64,000 nt of DNA, taken from assembly GCA_944990035.1 (NCBI GenBank), contig CALYLX010000082.1, positions 186,001 through 250,000 on the forward strand, written 5' to 3'. Numbering within the stretch: the stretch's first letter is position 1; every line of letters starts with the position of its first letter. The stretch comes from Clitopilus passeckerianus. Lineage: Eukaryota > Basidiomycota > Agaricomycetes > Agaricales > Entolomataceae. The notes beneath the pieces were generated by a model. It was not told the origin of the DNA. It searched no databases and was given only the letters and a program-made list of their open reading frames with translations. A program made the translations under genes and the position numbers. Positions 22,164 through 34,098 of this stretch are shown here, one piece after another.

Positions 22164-22377
22164 TGATGATGCAGTTATTGTACCCATCACCATGAATTGC
22201 ACGGCCCCAGCTGCAAATATCAATGCGTTGTGTTCATCGGATACGTTGTATTTGGTCTAAGGCATTAACATCTGAATTCTGACTCTCAAGGTGGTGTTGC
22301 AAAGGCAGTGTATATCGAGTACTCCAACATAACACAAGATACAGCAGTGGATGTGATCAGGAAGTCTGAAACTGAGA
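22164..22377. other. convergent spacer
   Basis: 3' flanks of the F-box gene and eIF3g; nothing else seen. Confidence 0.4.
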
Positions 22378-23575
22378 TCATCTGTTCTCTGGACGAGGTT
22401 CTGGAAAGGATAGCTCATGAGCACCTGTTCAGCATAGATAACAGCGGAACACTTACGACTCCACTGTACACTGAGAATAAGGTTATCATAACCCCTCCCA
22501 TTAACCTTATCAATAGCCTTCTGCGCCGCCAACCTATCCTCAAAGCTGACGAACGCAAATCCTTTCCCGGCGCCGGTCTCCCTGTCACGGCCAATGAACA
22601 CCCTCGCAACTCGTCCAAATACGCCAAACAGTTCGCGCAGATCGCTTTCTTGAGTGTCTTCCGAGATGTTGGTGACACGGAGGGTGGGCAGGTCTTCCCT
22701 GCTGCGCATGGTTTCTCCTGGTACGCGGGAGCCAGCGGGGCCACGCATGGATGGAGGAACGTATTTGCCACCAGTGGATGCCCCCACTGATGGTCCTGCT
22801 GCGTCGATGGCTGGTCCAGCTCCATCTTCGGGGGCTTCTGCAAATCAATGTCCGGTATCAGCAACGACCTTCATAGAAGTGAGGGAAGGGATGCAAACGT
22901 ACCCGTGGTCTCCAGAGCAGCCAGAGTATCCTTGTAAGGACATTTTGCGGTGAAATGGTCGCCTTTGCAAAGACGACAGACGACCTTGCCTGCACCTGAT
23001 TTTGCGAGGTTTTGTTTGACTGTGTCGTCTGGTGCTTCTTGCTCTTGTGTCTGCACCTTCATGTGAGCAAATTGCAGGCATATATGAGGAAGCTTGAACG
23101 TACCTTGTTCCCTGCACTGATCTTCAAAGCGACATTTTCACCGACTGTCGTTGTTGCACGATCAGGTCCGGGCTTGTTCCCCTTTTCTGCTCCAAACTTC
23201 GTCCATTCCCGGCGCTCTGCCACTGTATGGTCGACGATGGACTTTTGTAGTGTCCGTTTGGTTTTTCTTGTGATCTGTAGTTGCGGTATTGTGTCAGATG
23301 TAGATCGTATTCAACCAACCCAGTCGCTTACATACCTTGACCTTCTTTCCATCCTCGTTGATAGTATACTCTATGGTGGTCCTTATCCCATTTTCATCGA
23401 CGAAATCCTCGTTTTTGGTTTCTGCCCTGGTCGGTAAGAATGGCGCGTCGCAAGCTCTATTTGATCAGCACAAACCTAGCTCATCGACATCGTCTGCCCA
23501 GGATTTTTTCTGTGGTCTTCAACGTCGTTAGTGCAGCCTGCCTTGAAGCTTTAGGACGACTTACGAGGGTGCCAT
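22378..23575 (-). CDS. TIF35: eukaryotic translation initiation factor 3 subunit G
   Basis: RNA-binding subunit of eIF3, cytosolic, needed for scanning and reinitiation. MAPS is spliced to PQKKSWADDVDEL, then ETKNEDFVDENGIRTTIEY. The zinc knuckle CRLCKGDHFTAKC (C-x2-C-x3-H-x4-C, then PYKDTLAALE) and a C-terminal RRM (TLRVTNISEDTQESDLRELF ... RETGAGKGFAFVSFE) match eIF3g in order. The last intron joins VQWS to QPRPENR-stop (22378-22380). Exon 1 is only 11 nt of coding sequence (ATG GCA CCC TC), and frame requires the acceptor TTGAAG rather than the nearby CACAG. No lesion. Confidence 0.93.
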
Positions 23576-24201
23576 TTGGAGGTGCGAAGAGAGGCGTTGA
23601 GGCTTGGATGAACAATCAAAATCTGTCGGCAGCGAGCAGCCCACCTGTGGCGATTCACTTTTTCGCTTTGGCCATGCTTGCACCTGCTTGGCATGAGCTT
23701 TGGTAAGAAGCAAAAGTAACTCGATCCGAACTCCGAACAGTTCGGACTCTACGAGAGCCCATACGCCTCGAAGATCGGAAAAAACGCGCGATTCGAGCGC
23801 TGGACGCTCGGTGTCCTGTCAGCGAGCTTTCCTTTAATCGACAATCAGTACTCATGCCCTCTCTTGGCAAGCTTTGTGAGAAGACACATACTACCGCTCG
23901 GTACCGACCTTGCCCCGACAACAGATCCAAATCCTGCAGTCCGACTCGAAAGTTGGGGATCACCTCCTACGTTTATTGCATCTGTCCGCCATAAGACAGC
24001 GGATACGCGGAAACACGCAACGAGGAGATGCTTGTAAGGCGTCTTGGCCCAGTCTGTTGGCAGTCTGCAAATCCCGTCTGGGACCGTCCCACGCCAAAGC
24101 TTCTGATACAATCTGAGAACGTTCCAATCACAAAGTCAACGTGACCCAACAGAGGAATCGTATATATTGGGCTGAGGACGAAGCCCTCTCCACAAGACGC
24201 T
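23576..24201. other. divergent promoter region
   Basis: Between the eIF3g and P450 start codons. A TATATATT-like box lies near 24161. Short frames here have no coding character. Confidence 0.4.
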
Positions 24202-26439
24202 ATGGGACTCTCAGGCTTGACGAATCAGATCCTCATCGCGTCCACGACCTTAATCGTAGTTCTGTGGATCAAGCATAAGCGCAGTGCCAGGCGCCTTCCA
24301 CTACCTCCTGGCCCGAAGCGGCTTCCAATTATCGGGAACTTACTCGACTTGCCCAAGGAGAAAGAATGGGTCAAATATCATGAATGGTGCCGTGATTATG
24401 GTAAGGAGCTCAGTAGATCTCAATCAATGGATAATGGCTGAGAGGATGTATCGTGTAGGAACAGACGTCCTATACTTGAATGCTGCTGGGATGTCAATAG
24501 TAGTGCTGGACTCGGTGGAAGCGACAGTTGATCTACTGGACAAGAGGTCTTCGCTTTACTCTTCAAGGTACGAGCTTCCGCTTAGCACTACTCCCGATCG
24601 TACGACGTCGATAACCATTCACAGATTGTACCAGGTTATGCTTCAAGAGTTGATGGGCTGGAGTTTTAACATCGGATTTCTGGCATACGGTAAGTTATTG
24701 CCTTTCGTACGATACAAGACCTACCATCAAATTCATTAAAATTTCTAAGGCGATGCATGGTACGAGACATGACATGAACATTTTGGTTTCGGAGGTCTAA
24801 CTTGTACATAGGCGTCAAAGACTCCGCCTCACCCATCAATCCTTCAACGCAACAGCAGCCCTAAAGTTTAGATCTCACGAGCTAGACGCAGCTCATCACC
24901 TTCTACGAAGGTTCCTATCTAACCAAGCCGGTGTCATCCCCAACCTCCGCCAGTTCGTACCCTTCCCTCCTCCAGTCATACAAGTATACTAACATCTCGC
25001 TCGCATCTAGCATGGCGGGTCAAATCGTTATGAAAGTCGGCTACGGAATCGACATCCTCGAAGAAAATGACCCGTTCATCGCCACGGCAGAAACAGGGGT
25101 TCGCGCCTTGTTCATCGCTGCGATGCCGGGTGCCTTCTTGGTGGACGTCTTTCCATGGCTGAAGTACGTGCCAAAATGGCTCCCTGGGGCTGGGTTTAAG
25201 AGAAAGGCGGAGGTATGGAAGAAAGATGCGGAACGGATGGTGAATGCGCCTTTTGAGGCGGCGAAGAAGAAAATTGTATGTTTATATTTAACTTCAAAAC
25301 GGGATAGTGGCATACTGATGAGATTGGGATAATAGGATAGCGGGAAGGCTGTACATTCATTCGTCTCGGAGAGTCTACAAGAGGTGAACCCTCCAGGCGA
25401 TCCTGAGCAAGAGAAGGCTATCAAGGATGTCGCCGGGACGATGTACACAGGTACGTACTTCTACACTAAACCTGTATTTACTTGGCTAACTTGACGATAC
25501 GTGACTGCAGCCGGGTCGGACACAGTGAGTTCCCTCGAGGGATCTATGATGATAGCTCCTGCTCACCCTCACCTAGACGGTTTCTGCTATTGCGTCATGT
25601 ATCCTAGGACTTCTTGAACACCCGGAGAAGCTCAAGAAGGCGCAAGAACAAATCGATCGAGTTGTGGGAAACGACAGGCTACCGGATTTCAACGACTATG
25701 ACTCCCTTCCATACGTCACCGCTTTAATGAAGGAGTCACTTAGATGGAGGGACGTTGCGCCAATCGGTTAGTACTGCGCTATGTCTTCAGCTGAGGTTGT
25801 TTACAATCTATCTTTAGGTGTCCCACATATGGTTGAAAGGGAGGACGAATATAAGGGATATCGTATTCCCGCTGGATCAATGGTTATAGCCAACGGATGG
25901 TAAGCCTCCGTTCATCGCCTTCACTTACCGTTTTCTCACACCCATGCTATTAAGGGCTCTACTGCATGATCCAGAGACGTACCCAGATCCCTTCGAGTTC
26001 AAGCCCGAGAGGTTCTTGAAGGAGGATGGTAGCCTTAACCAAAACGTACGCGATCCTGCATCCGTCGCTTTCGGGTTTGGAAGACGGTAAGCAAGCGCTC
26101 CCCACTGGGAACCTCCGAATGCTACTTACTGACCCCTGGTGAAGCATCTGCCCCGGTCGATACATGGCCATGGACTCGATCTGGATCGCCTTAGCTTCTG
26201 TAATTGCAGTTTTCGACATCAAGAAGGCTGTGGACGAGCAAGGGAACGAGATCCCTCTTACTCACGAGTACATCTCTGCGCTTGGGATGTGAGCTTTTTT
26301 ACTACATCGTCCTGCCTGAATTGTGTTGCTGAATTGTGAATTTACTAGCCTCCCAGCACCCTTTGAGTGTGCTATCAAACCCCGCTCCAAGGAGGCTGAG
26401 GAGCTCATTAACGGGGCGGCCTTGGATCATTATGATTAA
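24202..26439 (+). CDS. cytochrome P450 monooxygenase (O-methylsterigmatocystin oxidoreductase-like)
   Basis: Membrane-anchored haem monooxygenase. N-terminal anchor ([13 protein letters not shown]), proline hinge [15 protein letters not shown], helix-I AGSDTT, ExxR as KESLRW, the PERF motif FKPERF, and the haem loop FGFGRRICPGR with its Cys ligand. About 500 residues, at least nine introns, stop 26437-26439. To keep frame, the segment ...[18 protein letters not shown] needs a 10-nt microexon at 24750-24759 (GCGATGCATG), flanked by introns 24690-24749 and 24760-24811. A later donor CA|GTTCGT joins LRH to [12 protein letters not shown]. All key residues are present, so it is likely functional. 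It lies directly upstream of a dead sesquiterpene synthase, suggesting terpene oxidation as its original role. Confidence 0.9.
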
Positions 26440-26953
26440 TGTGCAAGAGATAACAATAGACCTTAATTTGGATGGAACGCGTTCCAGTTTCATGAGCTTG
26501 GTGTCATAACAACCGGTTCCTTGTTCTTCGATTTCAAAAAAGCGTTCGTTCTTTCGCTTTCTCTTATGATGGTGAAACTTTGGCATCCGGACAAGAGCCC
26601 ATTCGAACGGTGGGCCGTTTAGGCTCTCTGATCATATACCCAAGCATACACATCTCAAGGTTCTGCCTACTAGCCAGGGAGACATGTCCTGAAGATACTC
26701 TAGAACGACCGGAATGATGGCAGAAGATCAAAGTACTCTGAGAAACGCGGGCTACCGATCATATATATATTGGCAAAGGGGAGAAAGGGCGTGGGTGTCG
26801 AATCCTGGTGAACGTCCATCCATGCCTTCAGATAGCCTCAGCGGCATCATTTCCGCATATCACAAGCGAAGTTCGGGGGCACCAGGTATATAGAGTGAAA
26901 ACACTGAATGGTGCAGAATCCTCCTAACTATCCCGCCTCAACACGCAGTGCAG
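26440..26953. other. intergenic between P450 and terpene synthase remnant
   Basis: Same-strand spacer of about 0.5 kb, presumably once the terpene synthase promoter. A TATATATATA run lies near 26761-26770. No gene seen. Confidence 0.4.
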
Positions 26954-29517
26954 ATGTCCGGCGCCTTCATTGTTCTGCCAAACCTAGAGGAAACCGTATA
27001 CTCTGCCTTTCCAGATCATGGAGTAAACCCGCACTACGAAGCCAATGTCCACATTCACGCGCCTGGATCAAGTCGTATAGCGACCCCATCTTCGGGCCGA
27101 AAATGCGCGACTTCATGGAGAGATGCAACTTTGAACTCTTCGCGGCGTACATATGCCCACGAGCTTCCCCAGAAGCTCTCAGAACAGCCATGGATATCGT
27201 GCGTCGCGCTTCCGAAATATGGTCGTTGCTGTGGCTGAACTCGGGACTTCCTAGGGCAACCTTCTGTGGCTTTATGACGAACTAGCCGTTACCCGTGCTT
27301 TGCACGGGCTGAAAGTGACTCAGCGTAAAAACCAATGTCATCGTTCGCGTGAAATACCCCTAAAATTAAGAAAGTAATGCTATGACAGATATGCTATGGA
27401 TGTGGTCAGAGGCCACCCGCGCAGTATCTGAACCCAAATTTCATAACCACAGTAGCTTGGAAACTCATTGAAAAAGAGTGTAGAAACCTTACCCGTAACA
27501 TTACCGAGAAAGATAACCCCCATCCCAATGACGGTGGACATGACGGTATGGACTCGCTGCGGCGGCATCTCCTATACCCGTGGTCCCCATGCAACTTGCC
27601 GACACTGGCATCCAGGGAGCCCCATAAATTCAGCATAAACGACGGGCCAACGCAGCTCACAAAGTGTCGCTAGATGAGGAACGTCAGTAACCTGGTTTGT
27701 ATGCTCCTTGAAATTGCCTTGAAAGAGCATGGGTTACCTTGACCAAAATCCATTATCGGTGCCAGACTGTTTGATACATATCGGCTGCTGTTGGTGGGAC
27801 TACGATGAAGACCCAGTTCACAGAACATAGCACCTACGTTCATTCCTGGTCGTAAGCCGTTGCGTCCCGTGTCGATAACCGTACCAATACCTAGCATGCT
27901 TTTCAAGTTTCAATCCGAGAAGGTAGAGCAATGCTAGCATTCCCGTAAGTCAGACTGCAGAATCCCGTGAAGTAGCTTTCTTACCTTGAACTTTGCAGCT
28001 CGATCCCTGGATCACAGGCTTGCATTCCCTATAACAGAGTAACTGGTTCGTGAATTGAGCCAGGTGGCCAACGTAACATCCAGTTTTGAAGGTTTGTTGA
28101 GGGGTCTGTTGGCCTCCAGTAAGCAAACAGTTGACTCAAGACAACAGATTACTTGCCGACGACTTGAGTCTAAGCCTTGTATCCGTCAGAGCGCGAAGAT
28201 TCACGCCATCTTTCTCGCCAATTTACTTGTAAAGTGTAATCCGAACACTAAATTGCAGGCCAATGAGCCAGCCGAGTCAGTGCCCTTATAGTTAAAGGGT
28301 TTAGAAAGCCAGAGAATACACACCGTCACATGCCTGTGTTCCTCTAGATGGCATGTTTTGCGCGAGCCACCTTAGCCGCCGAGTTGCACGCCAGTGATTG
28401 CGAGGTTTTGAGGTCCAAATTGCTGAATCCAAGGGTCAGTTTGCAAGACTTGAGTGCCCTTTACTGACCTAGCCGGCTAGATCGAGAGGTGTATCCTTGA
28501 ATAGCCAGTAGATCCCTTACGATCATAGGGACAGCTATTGGCTCAGCGAGAGAGAGGGAGAATCTACAGCCATCCCAGGCGTTAGAGGTCTGGTCCCTCT
28601 CATTGTGACAATGAAGGTTCGAGAAAGCCTACGCCATGAGCCGCGTCCGAAATTGAATCGGTTCGAGAAGGTTCTAGGAAACCGTTTTGCCGTTTGCTCA
28701 AGAGATGTGGTTGTACCGTTACCTCCGAAAGGCAAATTTCCTTTTCCGTTTGACGTTTATACCACGTGACTTAAAGTCCCAGCTCATTTATTATAATAGA
28801 TAATAGATAGATAGATAATAGATACACTGACGCTGAAGATAGTACCACTGTCAAAAAGGCGGAGGCTACCGTCATCCGTGCTCTCAAAGAACGCAGCATT
28901 GATAACGGCTCCTGGATTTGTCGTCTGGTGAAAGAGTGGGTGGCCAGAGCTATCGACCCACACAACGGGAAGGCTTACGCACTTCATGGCATCTAGCTTT
29001 CTTAATCTCCACATATTCAATAAAGCTGGGCCCAACGTCTCTCAGCGATTTGTGGAGCACTTCATTACCTATGTCGTACGAGTCAGCGACGAAGCGACGA
29101 AGCGAGAAAGACGCGTAGTTCTCGACATCGACGCCTACGTCGAACGTCGTCGTGAATCAGGTGCAATCCGACTCACATTAGTGAAGGGTGAGCGTCTAGA
29201 CCTGCAAGCTGCGGTAGAGTATGTCGCACAGCACTGTGAGGTGCTGGCTAGTCAATTCGTTGAAGCTCGAGCAACACTCTTGGCCAGAGCAGACCCCGCT
29301 TTCTCGGAGGACGCGCTCAGAGTCCTCGATGCATTCGGCGATGCTGTGATTGGAAACGACAGGTGGATAATCCCAACGCACACCATTGATACTTGATTGA
29401 TTGGTTCTTGGTAGATGGTCATTCGAGACGGAAAGGTATTTCGGTAAGGAGTATAAAGCCGTAAAGGAGTCCCGGATCGTCAAGCTTGTGGAGCACCACC
29501 AAGGAGCGCTTGGGTAG
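26954..29517 (+). pseudogene. sesquiterpene synthase pseudogene, split by a Helitron
   Basis: Class I terpene cyclase of the basidiomycete Cop/pentalenene-synthase type. Exon 1 (26954-27198) holds FIVLPNLEETVYSAF, NPHYEAN, then, one frame over, AWIKSYSDPIFGPKMRDF and NFELFAAYICPRASPEALRT. Exon 2 (from 27255) encodes GNLLWLYDE and breaks at 27281. The frame resumes at 28823 with YTDAEDSTTVKK. Later exons (introns 28936-28996 and 29363-29414) carry AGPNVSQRFVEHF, LDIDAYVERRRESGAIR, and the C-terminal GNDRW|SFETERYFG. Lesions: a frameshift near 27045-27062, a 1,541-bp insertion inside the DEYTD Mg-binding motif, and apparent loss of about 50-60 codons near 29172 that should carry the NSE/DTE metal-binding triad (SGAIR runs straight into LDLQAAVEYV). 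The enzyme cannot be active. The first lesion in time is unknown. Confidence 0.86.
27282..28822 (-). mobile_element. non-autonomous Helitron, 1,541 bp
   Basis: All Helitron hallmarks are present on the minus strand. The 5' end is TC (TCTATTATCTATC..., from 28822) and the 3' end is CTAG (27285-27282). A 7-bp hairpin, CCCGTGC-AAA-GCACGGG (27308-27292), stands six bases before CTAG. Insertion is between A and T with no target-site duplication or terminal inverted repeats (flanks A27281 and T28823 on the plus strand). Both ends are fixed independently, because removing exactly this interval restores an uninterrupted terpene synthase codon series (GAC GAA | TAC ACT GAC). No Rep/helicase domain or long open frame is visible inside, so it must have been moved in trans by a RepHel elsewhere. 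The 5' end is a TAGA-type microsatellite. Confidence 0.88.
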
Positions 29518-30704
29518 TAGGAATAGAGGATAGACAACCACAATCAAGCATTACCTCAACTACAGCTTTCATACCATGATTGAAGGCCATCCCAACGGCG
29601 GTTTGCAAAGCCGTTTAAAAAGTACGTAGAATTAAACGTAGAGTCTCTTCGAGGATCATCCGCCATAAACGTAGCGGTAAAGCGCTTTCAGATGCCGGGC
29701 TTTGAACGTGAACGTCTGATGAGAAGGATTTTCCAGGAAAGGGAACGATTCGGCTGACTCGTTTGGTGCTTGGTTGTGTTTAGAACAGTGGCCACTGCTC
29801 TTCGGGTTGCGGGCCGATGCTCTTGCTTTGAACCACCACACTCCATTGCTTGACGTTGAAAACACTCGTTTCTGCTGCTTTTGCACTCATACAAAGGCCT
29901 TCGGACGCGTGTTTAATACTGCAGCTACCACTACATCGCCATCTGATAATGTGAACCGGGATTTTCTGTGGGGTGTTCAACGTTGGCCTTGCGTTGACAG
30001 GATGCTCATTTGCGAGTACGTGAGGCATCGTTTCTCTAGATTGTCTTGTCTGACTCTAGCAAACAGGCTATTGCGGTAGCATGTCGACTTTACGGTGAAT
30101 GAAGAAGCTCTCACACCTCGCTTTCAACTTTCCAAATTGCAATGTATCGTGAGTGGGCGTCCTTTGCTGCGGGTTAGGCGCCATGAACCACTTTCCAGGC
30201 GTGCATTGGTCAGAATGCGCAGCTTGCAGAGAATGCAGTTCTTGATGCAGTGAAAGCTGGCCGGTCTTCCAGCGTATACTGTTGAGATGGTTATTTCCTT
30301 TGTACCCGAGTTGGAACTCTGACTTTGCAGTTCAAACTGACCATGACCGTACAGAAACCTATGGACTTCGGCTGAAGTTCTCTCGTCTCAATGAACTATG
30401 CCGACCCCGCGCTTCTCCTTCTGCATCATGCCATTGAAAGCAGATCAGCCCAGGCCAAAATTCGGCTCACCGTACTGCCTACCGAACATGACCGGTGGTC
30501 CTGGTCGTTTTCGCAATCGAGAGTCTATAAAATGCGACCATCCTCTGGACTCTCTTCCTCTTCCTTACCTTCACGAAGTAGCAAGAACTCCTATTCGTCT
30601 ACGGCAGACGACGAGGTCAACAAGTGTCCAAGCAACAGACACCCTCACGAGCCTGAGCGTATATTTATCACCAACTACCTTCATAATATACGCTGCTATC
30701 TATA
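29518..30704. other. intergenic, no gene seen
   Basis: About 1.2 kb. Open frames at 29656-29886 (minus) and 29774-30079 (plus) overlap and show no domain. The right part should be the promoter of the second kinase. Confidence 0.4.
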
Positions 30705-33700
30705 ATGCCTGTCTTCTCCAAGATCAAGATGTTATTCCGAAAGAAGGTAACAGACCTCCTCACCTTGCCATTCTTGCAACCACTCATAATGCGCGCCTTC
30801 TCAGGTCACCAATTCCCGCAACGCGACGCCTGCAAGCAACGACTCCGACCTCAAGCCTCTCGGTGTCGTTCAGGACAATTCTGCCAACAACCAATTGGCG
30901 TTTGCTTCAATCCGCACGCAAGATCCCGTTACGCCTGGCCCCGAAGTCAAGGAAATGGCACTGCAAGTCGCTCGGCCAGGTGCCCCTATTCCTCCCACTG
31001 TAGGTTTCCTTGACCTCCTTTTATTGCAACTTTGACGCTTACCCTACTGATACAGCCTTTCACTCATAACAAGGAGGAGGAAACCGAAGGGACTGTCGAC
31101 ATCGGCCAGGTCAATATTACCAGCACCTCTGATGGCAGCGTCCTCTACTCGTTCGGACATGAACTCGATGCAGCTGTCCACGACCCCAGTGCCCTTGACG
31201 CGATGAGTGGCAGGCGCTTTAGCCACAACACTGTCGTAAGTACCTGCACGTCCGAGCGGTCTGGCAGTTACTCATAGTACATTCCAGGAATTAAAGATCA
31301 ACAAGCTTGCCGTCTTCGAACTGAGCCCTGGCAGCCCTATCAATGACTCTCCTACCTTGGCCAAATCAACAACTGCTGGTCATCTTCTGTCAACCCCCGG
31401 TTCTCCTTCCACGCCTGCCACCAAGTCCAGCCCTGTCATTGAGGACCTTGCTGCCGTCTACTCCACCAACGGCAACGTTTTTAAGGAGCTGAAGAAAGAC
31501 GAGGACAAGGTTGAGGTTGAGGAGGTTTCGAGCAGATTTACGGAAGTTTTTGATGATGACGATGGAGATGGCGATGAAGATGGCAAGAACGAGGATGAAA
31601 CCACGGAGAATGACGACAGCTCCTTTGAGTCCGTTGAATTGGTAGGTTCTCCGTCCTGGCGTCAAGCCCATTTTCTCACCATTTCTCTCTAGGTTCATTA
31701 TCCCAGCAGGAACGAGCCCAATGTCAAGAACAGCGGTGCGGATTTCCTTGGAGTGCCCGCTCAACATGGCGAGGAGGTCAAGATGTCTCAGGCCAATGGT
31801 TTTCAGTTGGCCAAGAAGCTCCCAGCCCCTGCTTCGTTTACTTCGGTAAGTCTTCCTCGGAAGCGAAATTTTCTGCGCGGTATTGACCACGTCGAGCAGA
31901 CTCTTGTCTCCGACAGCCCTATCAATTCCACGAAGCCTGTCGCAGAGACTAGCCTTATCTCCGTTGTCGATATCGTCCAAGAAGAGGTTTCGTTTGAGAA
32001 TGTTCCTCCTTATAATGGGATTGCGGAAGAAACACCAATTTTACGCCGTCGCCTTTTTGCGAGGAAACCGTTTCGCAGCGTAAGTAGACATTCGTCCTGG
32101 GCCAGAATAGTGTCACTGACTCATCCTAGGCCTCTCGCTCTTTGTCTTCCTTGGGTTCACCTGTGTCTGCGAGATTGGCTGTTTTCAAAGAAAATGATAA
32201 TGCCCAGCCTGTTAAGAAGAGTTTCATGGTATGTCTCTTCTTCTTACTTTCGCGCCACGTAAATACTGAGATTGACCTTCTAGAAAATGATTACGTCTGT
32301 TGAAGAAGAGCTCCGTAAGCCCTATACCACCCCACCCACCAGTCAAGCCGCCCAACCGTCGCCTGCCGGAAACAGCTCCAAAGTCTCCTCCGTGGCTACC
32401 CCTCCTTGCAAGGTATCGCTCGACGACCTGGAGATCTTGAAGGTCCTGGGCAAAGGGGCGTCGGGTCAGGTTTATATGGTCCGGCACAAGAAATGGAACA
32501 CGAGGCACGCGCTGAAGATTGCTGTGGACATTTATGATACGAAGGGCCGAGAACGCCGGGGAGCTGTTGGCTTCCTAAGGGATGAGCAGGCGATTCTGAA
32601 GAAGCTGAACGGTGATGACGGGTTTTTGCGTTTGGACGCTTCTTGGAGTGATACTAGGAATTTTTATTTTATTTTCGTAAGTTTTTTCCTGTTCACTGCT
32701 TTCATAGGATTCCCCAGCCTGATGCCTCGTTTATCAGCCACTATATGCTACCGACCTAGAGAGTGAAATTCAACGCTGCCGTGGTTTCCCGGTTGAACGT
32801 GCTCGATTCTATTTTGCTCAACTTGTACGTTCTACCACCCTATTCTTGCCTCCTTTTTGGGCTCAACATTTTATCCTAGACCATCGGCCTACACACCCTC
32901 CACTCGCGTGGCATTATCCATCGGGACATCAAGGCTGCAAACATCATGCTTGACTACGAAGGCAACTTAATCATTGGAGACTTCGGTCTTTCCGAAGATT
33001 TTGGCATGAAGCCTTCCCTCGAGGAGCGAACATATCAACCTTATTGGCCTTACTGGTCCACAGACAACGTCGATGAATATACCCCACCTCGTCCCGTCGA
33101 CACTCTGCCCTTTGCCCTCACCCGCTTTTGCGGATCGCCCCACCACCTGGCGCCCGAGATTTGGCTGGAGCAACCATACTCCTTTGGGGTAGACTGGTGG
33201 GCGGCGGCTACGGTTCTGTTTGATATGGTGACCGGTAGAGTAAGTCATTTGCAATGGATAACGAAACTTTTTATTGACTTCTTTCCCGCAGCTACCGTTC
33301 TGGACTCCGTTGCCTGCACCTCAGGAGGATCTCAAGACCAAGATCATCTTAGAGGACATCCATTTCAGGATTGGCGAGCAGGTTGATGCCAACACCAAGG
33401 ACCTCCTTCGCAAGATGCTTAAGAAGAACCCTGAGGAACGCCTACCTATCGTGCAAATGGAAAACCATCCTTTCTTTGGTACAACGTACGCCCTCTCATT
33501 GCGCTCCTTTTCGCCTATACTGACTATTCGTCTAGTGATTGGGACGCCATGCGACGGCGCGAAGTTGCGCCTCCCTATGTGCCTCCTAGGCAGTCCACGC
33601 ATATCATCCACGAGCGTATTCATGAATTCATCCGAGGAGGCTGCTTCGCAGAGGGCGGCAACCCCTATCCAGAGTTCGAATATACGTCTCCTGATATGTT

Positions 33701-34098
33701 GTCCGGCACGTATGAAGAGAAGGAGAAGATGCAAGATGGAGATATCGAGGAGACCAACTTGATTGGATCCGAGAGGAAGAAATTGGAAATGGTTTCAGGA
33801 AGGCGGCTCGGGATCATCAGCGGCTTGGTCGAGAAGGTGTTCAAGCCATCCCGAGGGGAAGGAGTTGTGTTCTCATCCGCCACGTTTCTACCACAACGAG
33901 CCATCCGTCGGCATCGCCTCCTTCGTCGACGAAGTGTGCGTTGTTGGAAAGGCAGAACCTGATTTCATACCCCCTCTTTCCCGGACCCGACGCTCGTTTG
34001 AGCAGTTGCGACGCTGGAAGAACCGTGTCAAGTACGCGTTTATTCCGAGGGTACGCCCTCAAGCTGCAAATGGCCCTAGATTCGATCTGTTGGAGTAG
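30705..34098 (+). CDS. AGC-like serine/threonine protein kinase, paralogue 2 (tail frameshifted)
   Basis: Paralogue of the kinase at 8422-11071. A short first exon (MPVFSKIKMLFRKK) leads into a long low-complexity, acidic N-terminal region over several exons. The kinase domain follows: GKGASGQVYMV, RHALKIAV, RDEQAIL, HRDIKAAN, GDFGLSEDFG, LAPEIW, then DWDAMRRREVAPPYVPP. The same YWPYWSTD insert lies between DFG and APE. Introns fall at the same places as in paralogue 1; here the intron after FYFAQL is an ordinary GT-AG. In the main frame translation stops at 33960-33962. The frame that matches paralogue 1's C-terminus (KYAFIPRVRPQAANGPRFDLLE) lies one base off and ends at 34096-34098. A single-base slip around 33780-33900 is therefore likely. 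The kinase domain itself is intact. Confidence 0.78.

Noticed and set aside
22308..22790. 160-codon plus-strand frame opposite eIF3g
   Set aside because: Shadow of the eIF3g RRM exon and its introns; no independent coding evidence.
28795..28822. TAGA microsatellite as an independent tandem repeat
   Set aside because: It is the 5' terminal part of the Helitron (minus-strand TCTATTATCTATC), so it is described there.
27199..28822. Reading the terpene synthase interruption as a very long intron
   Set aside because: The interval begins CTAG and ends GA on the plus strand with no GT/GC donor or AG acceptor at its borders, whereas both Helitron termini fit exactly.
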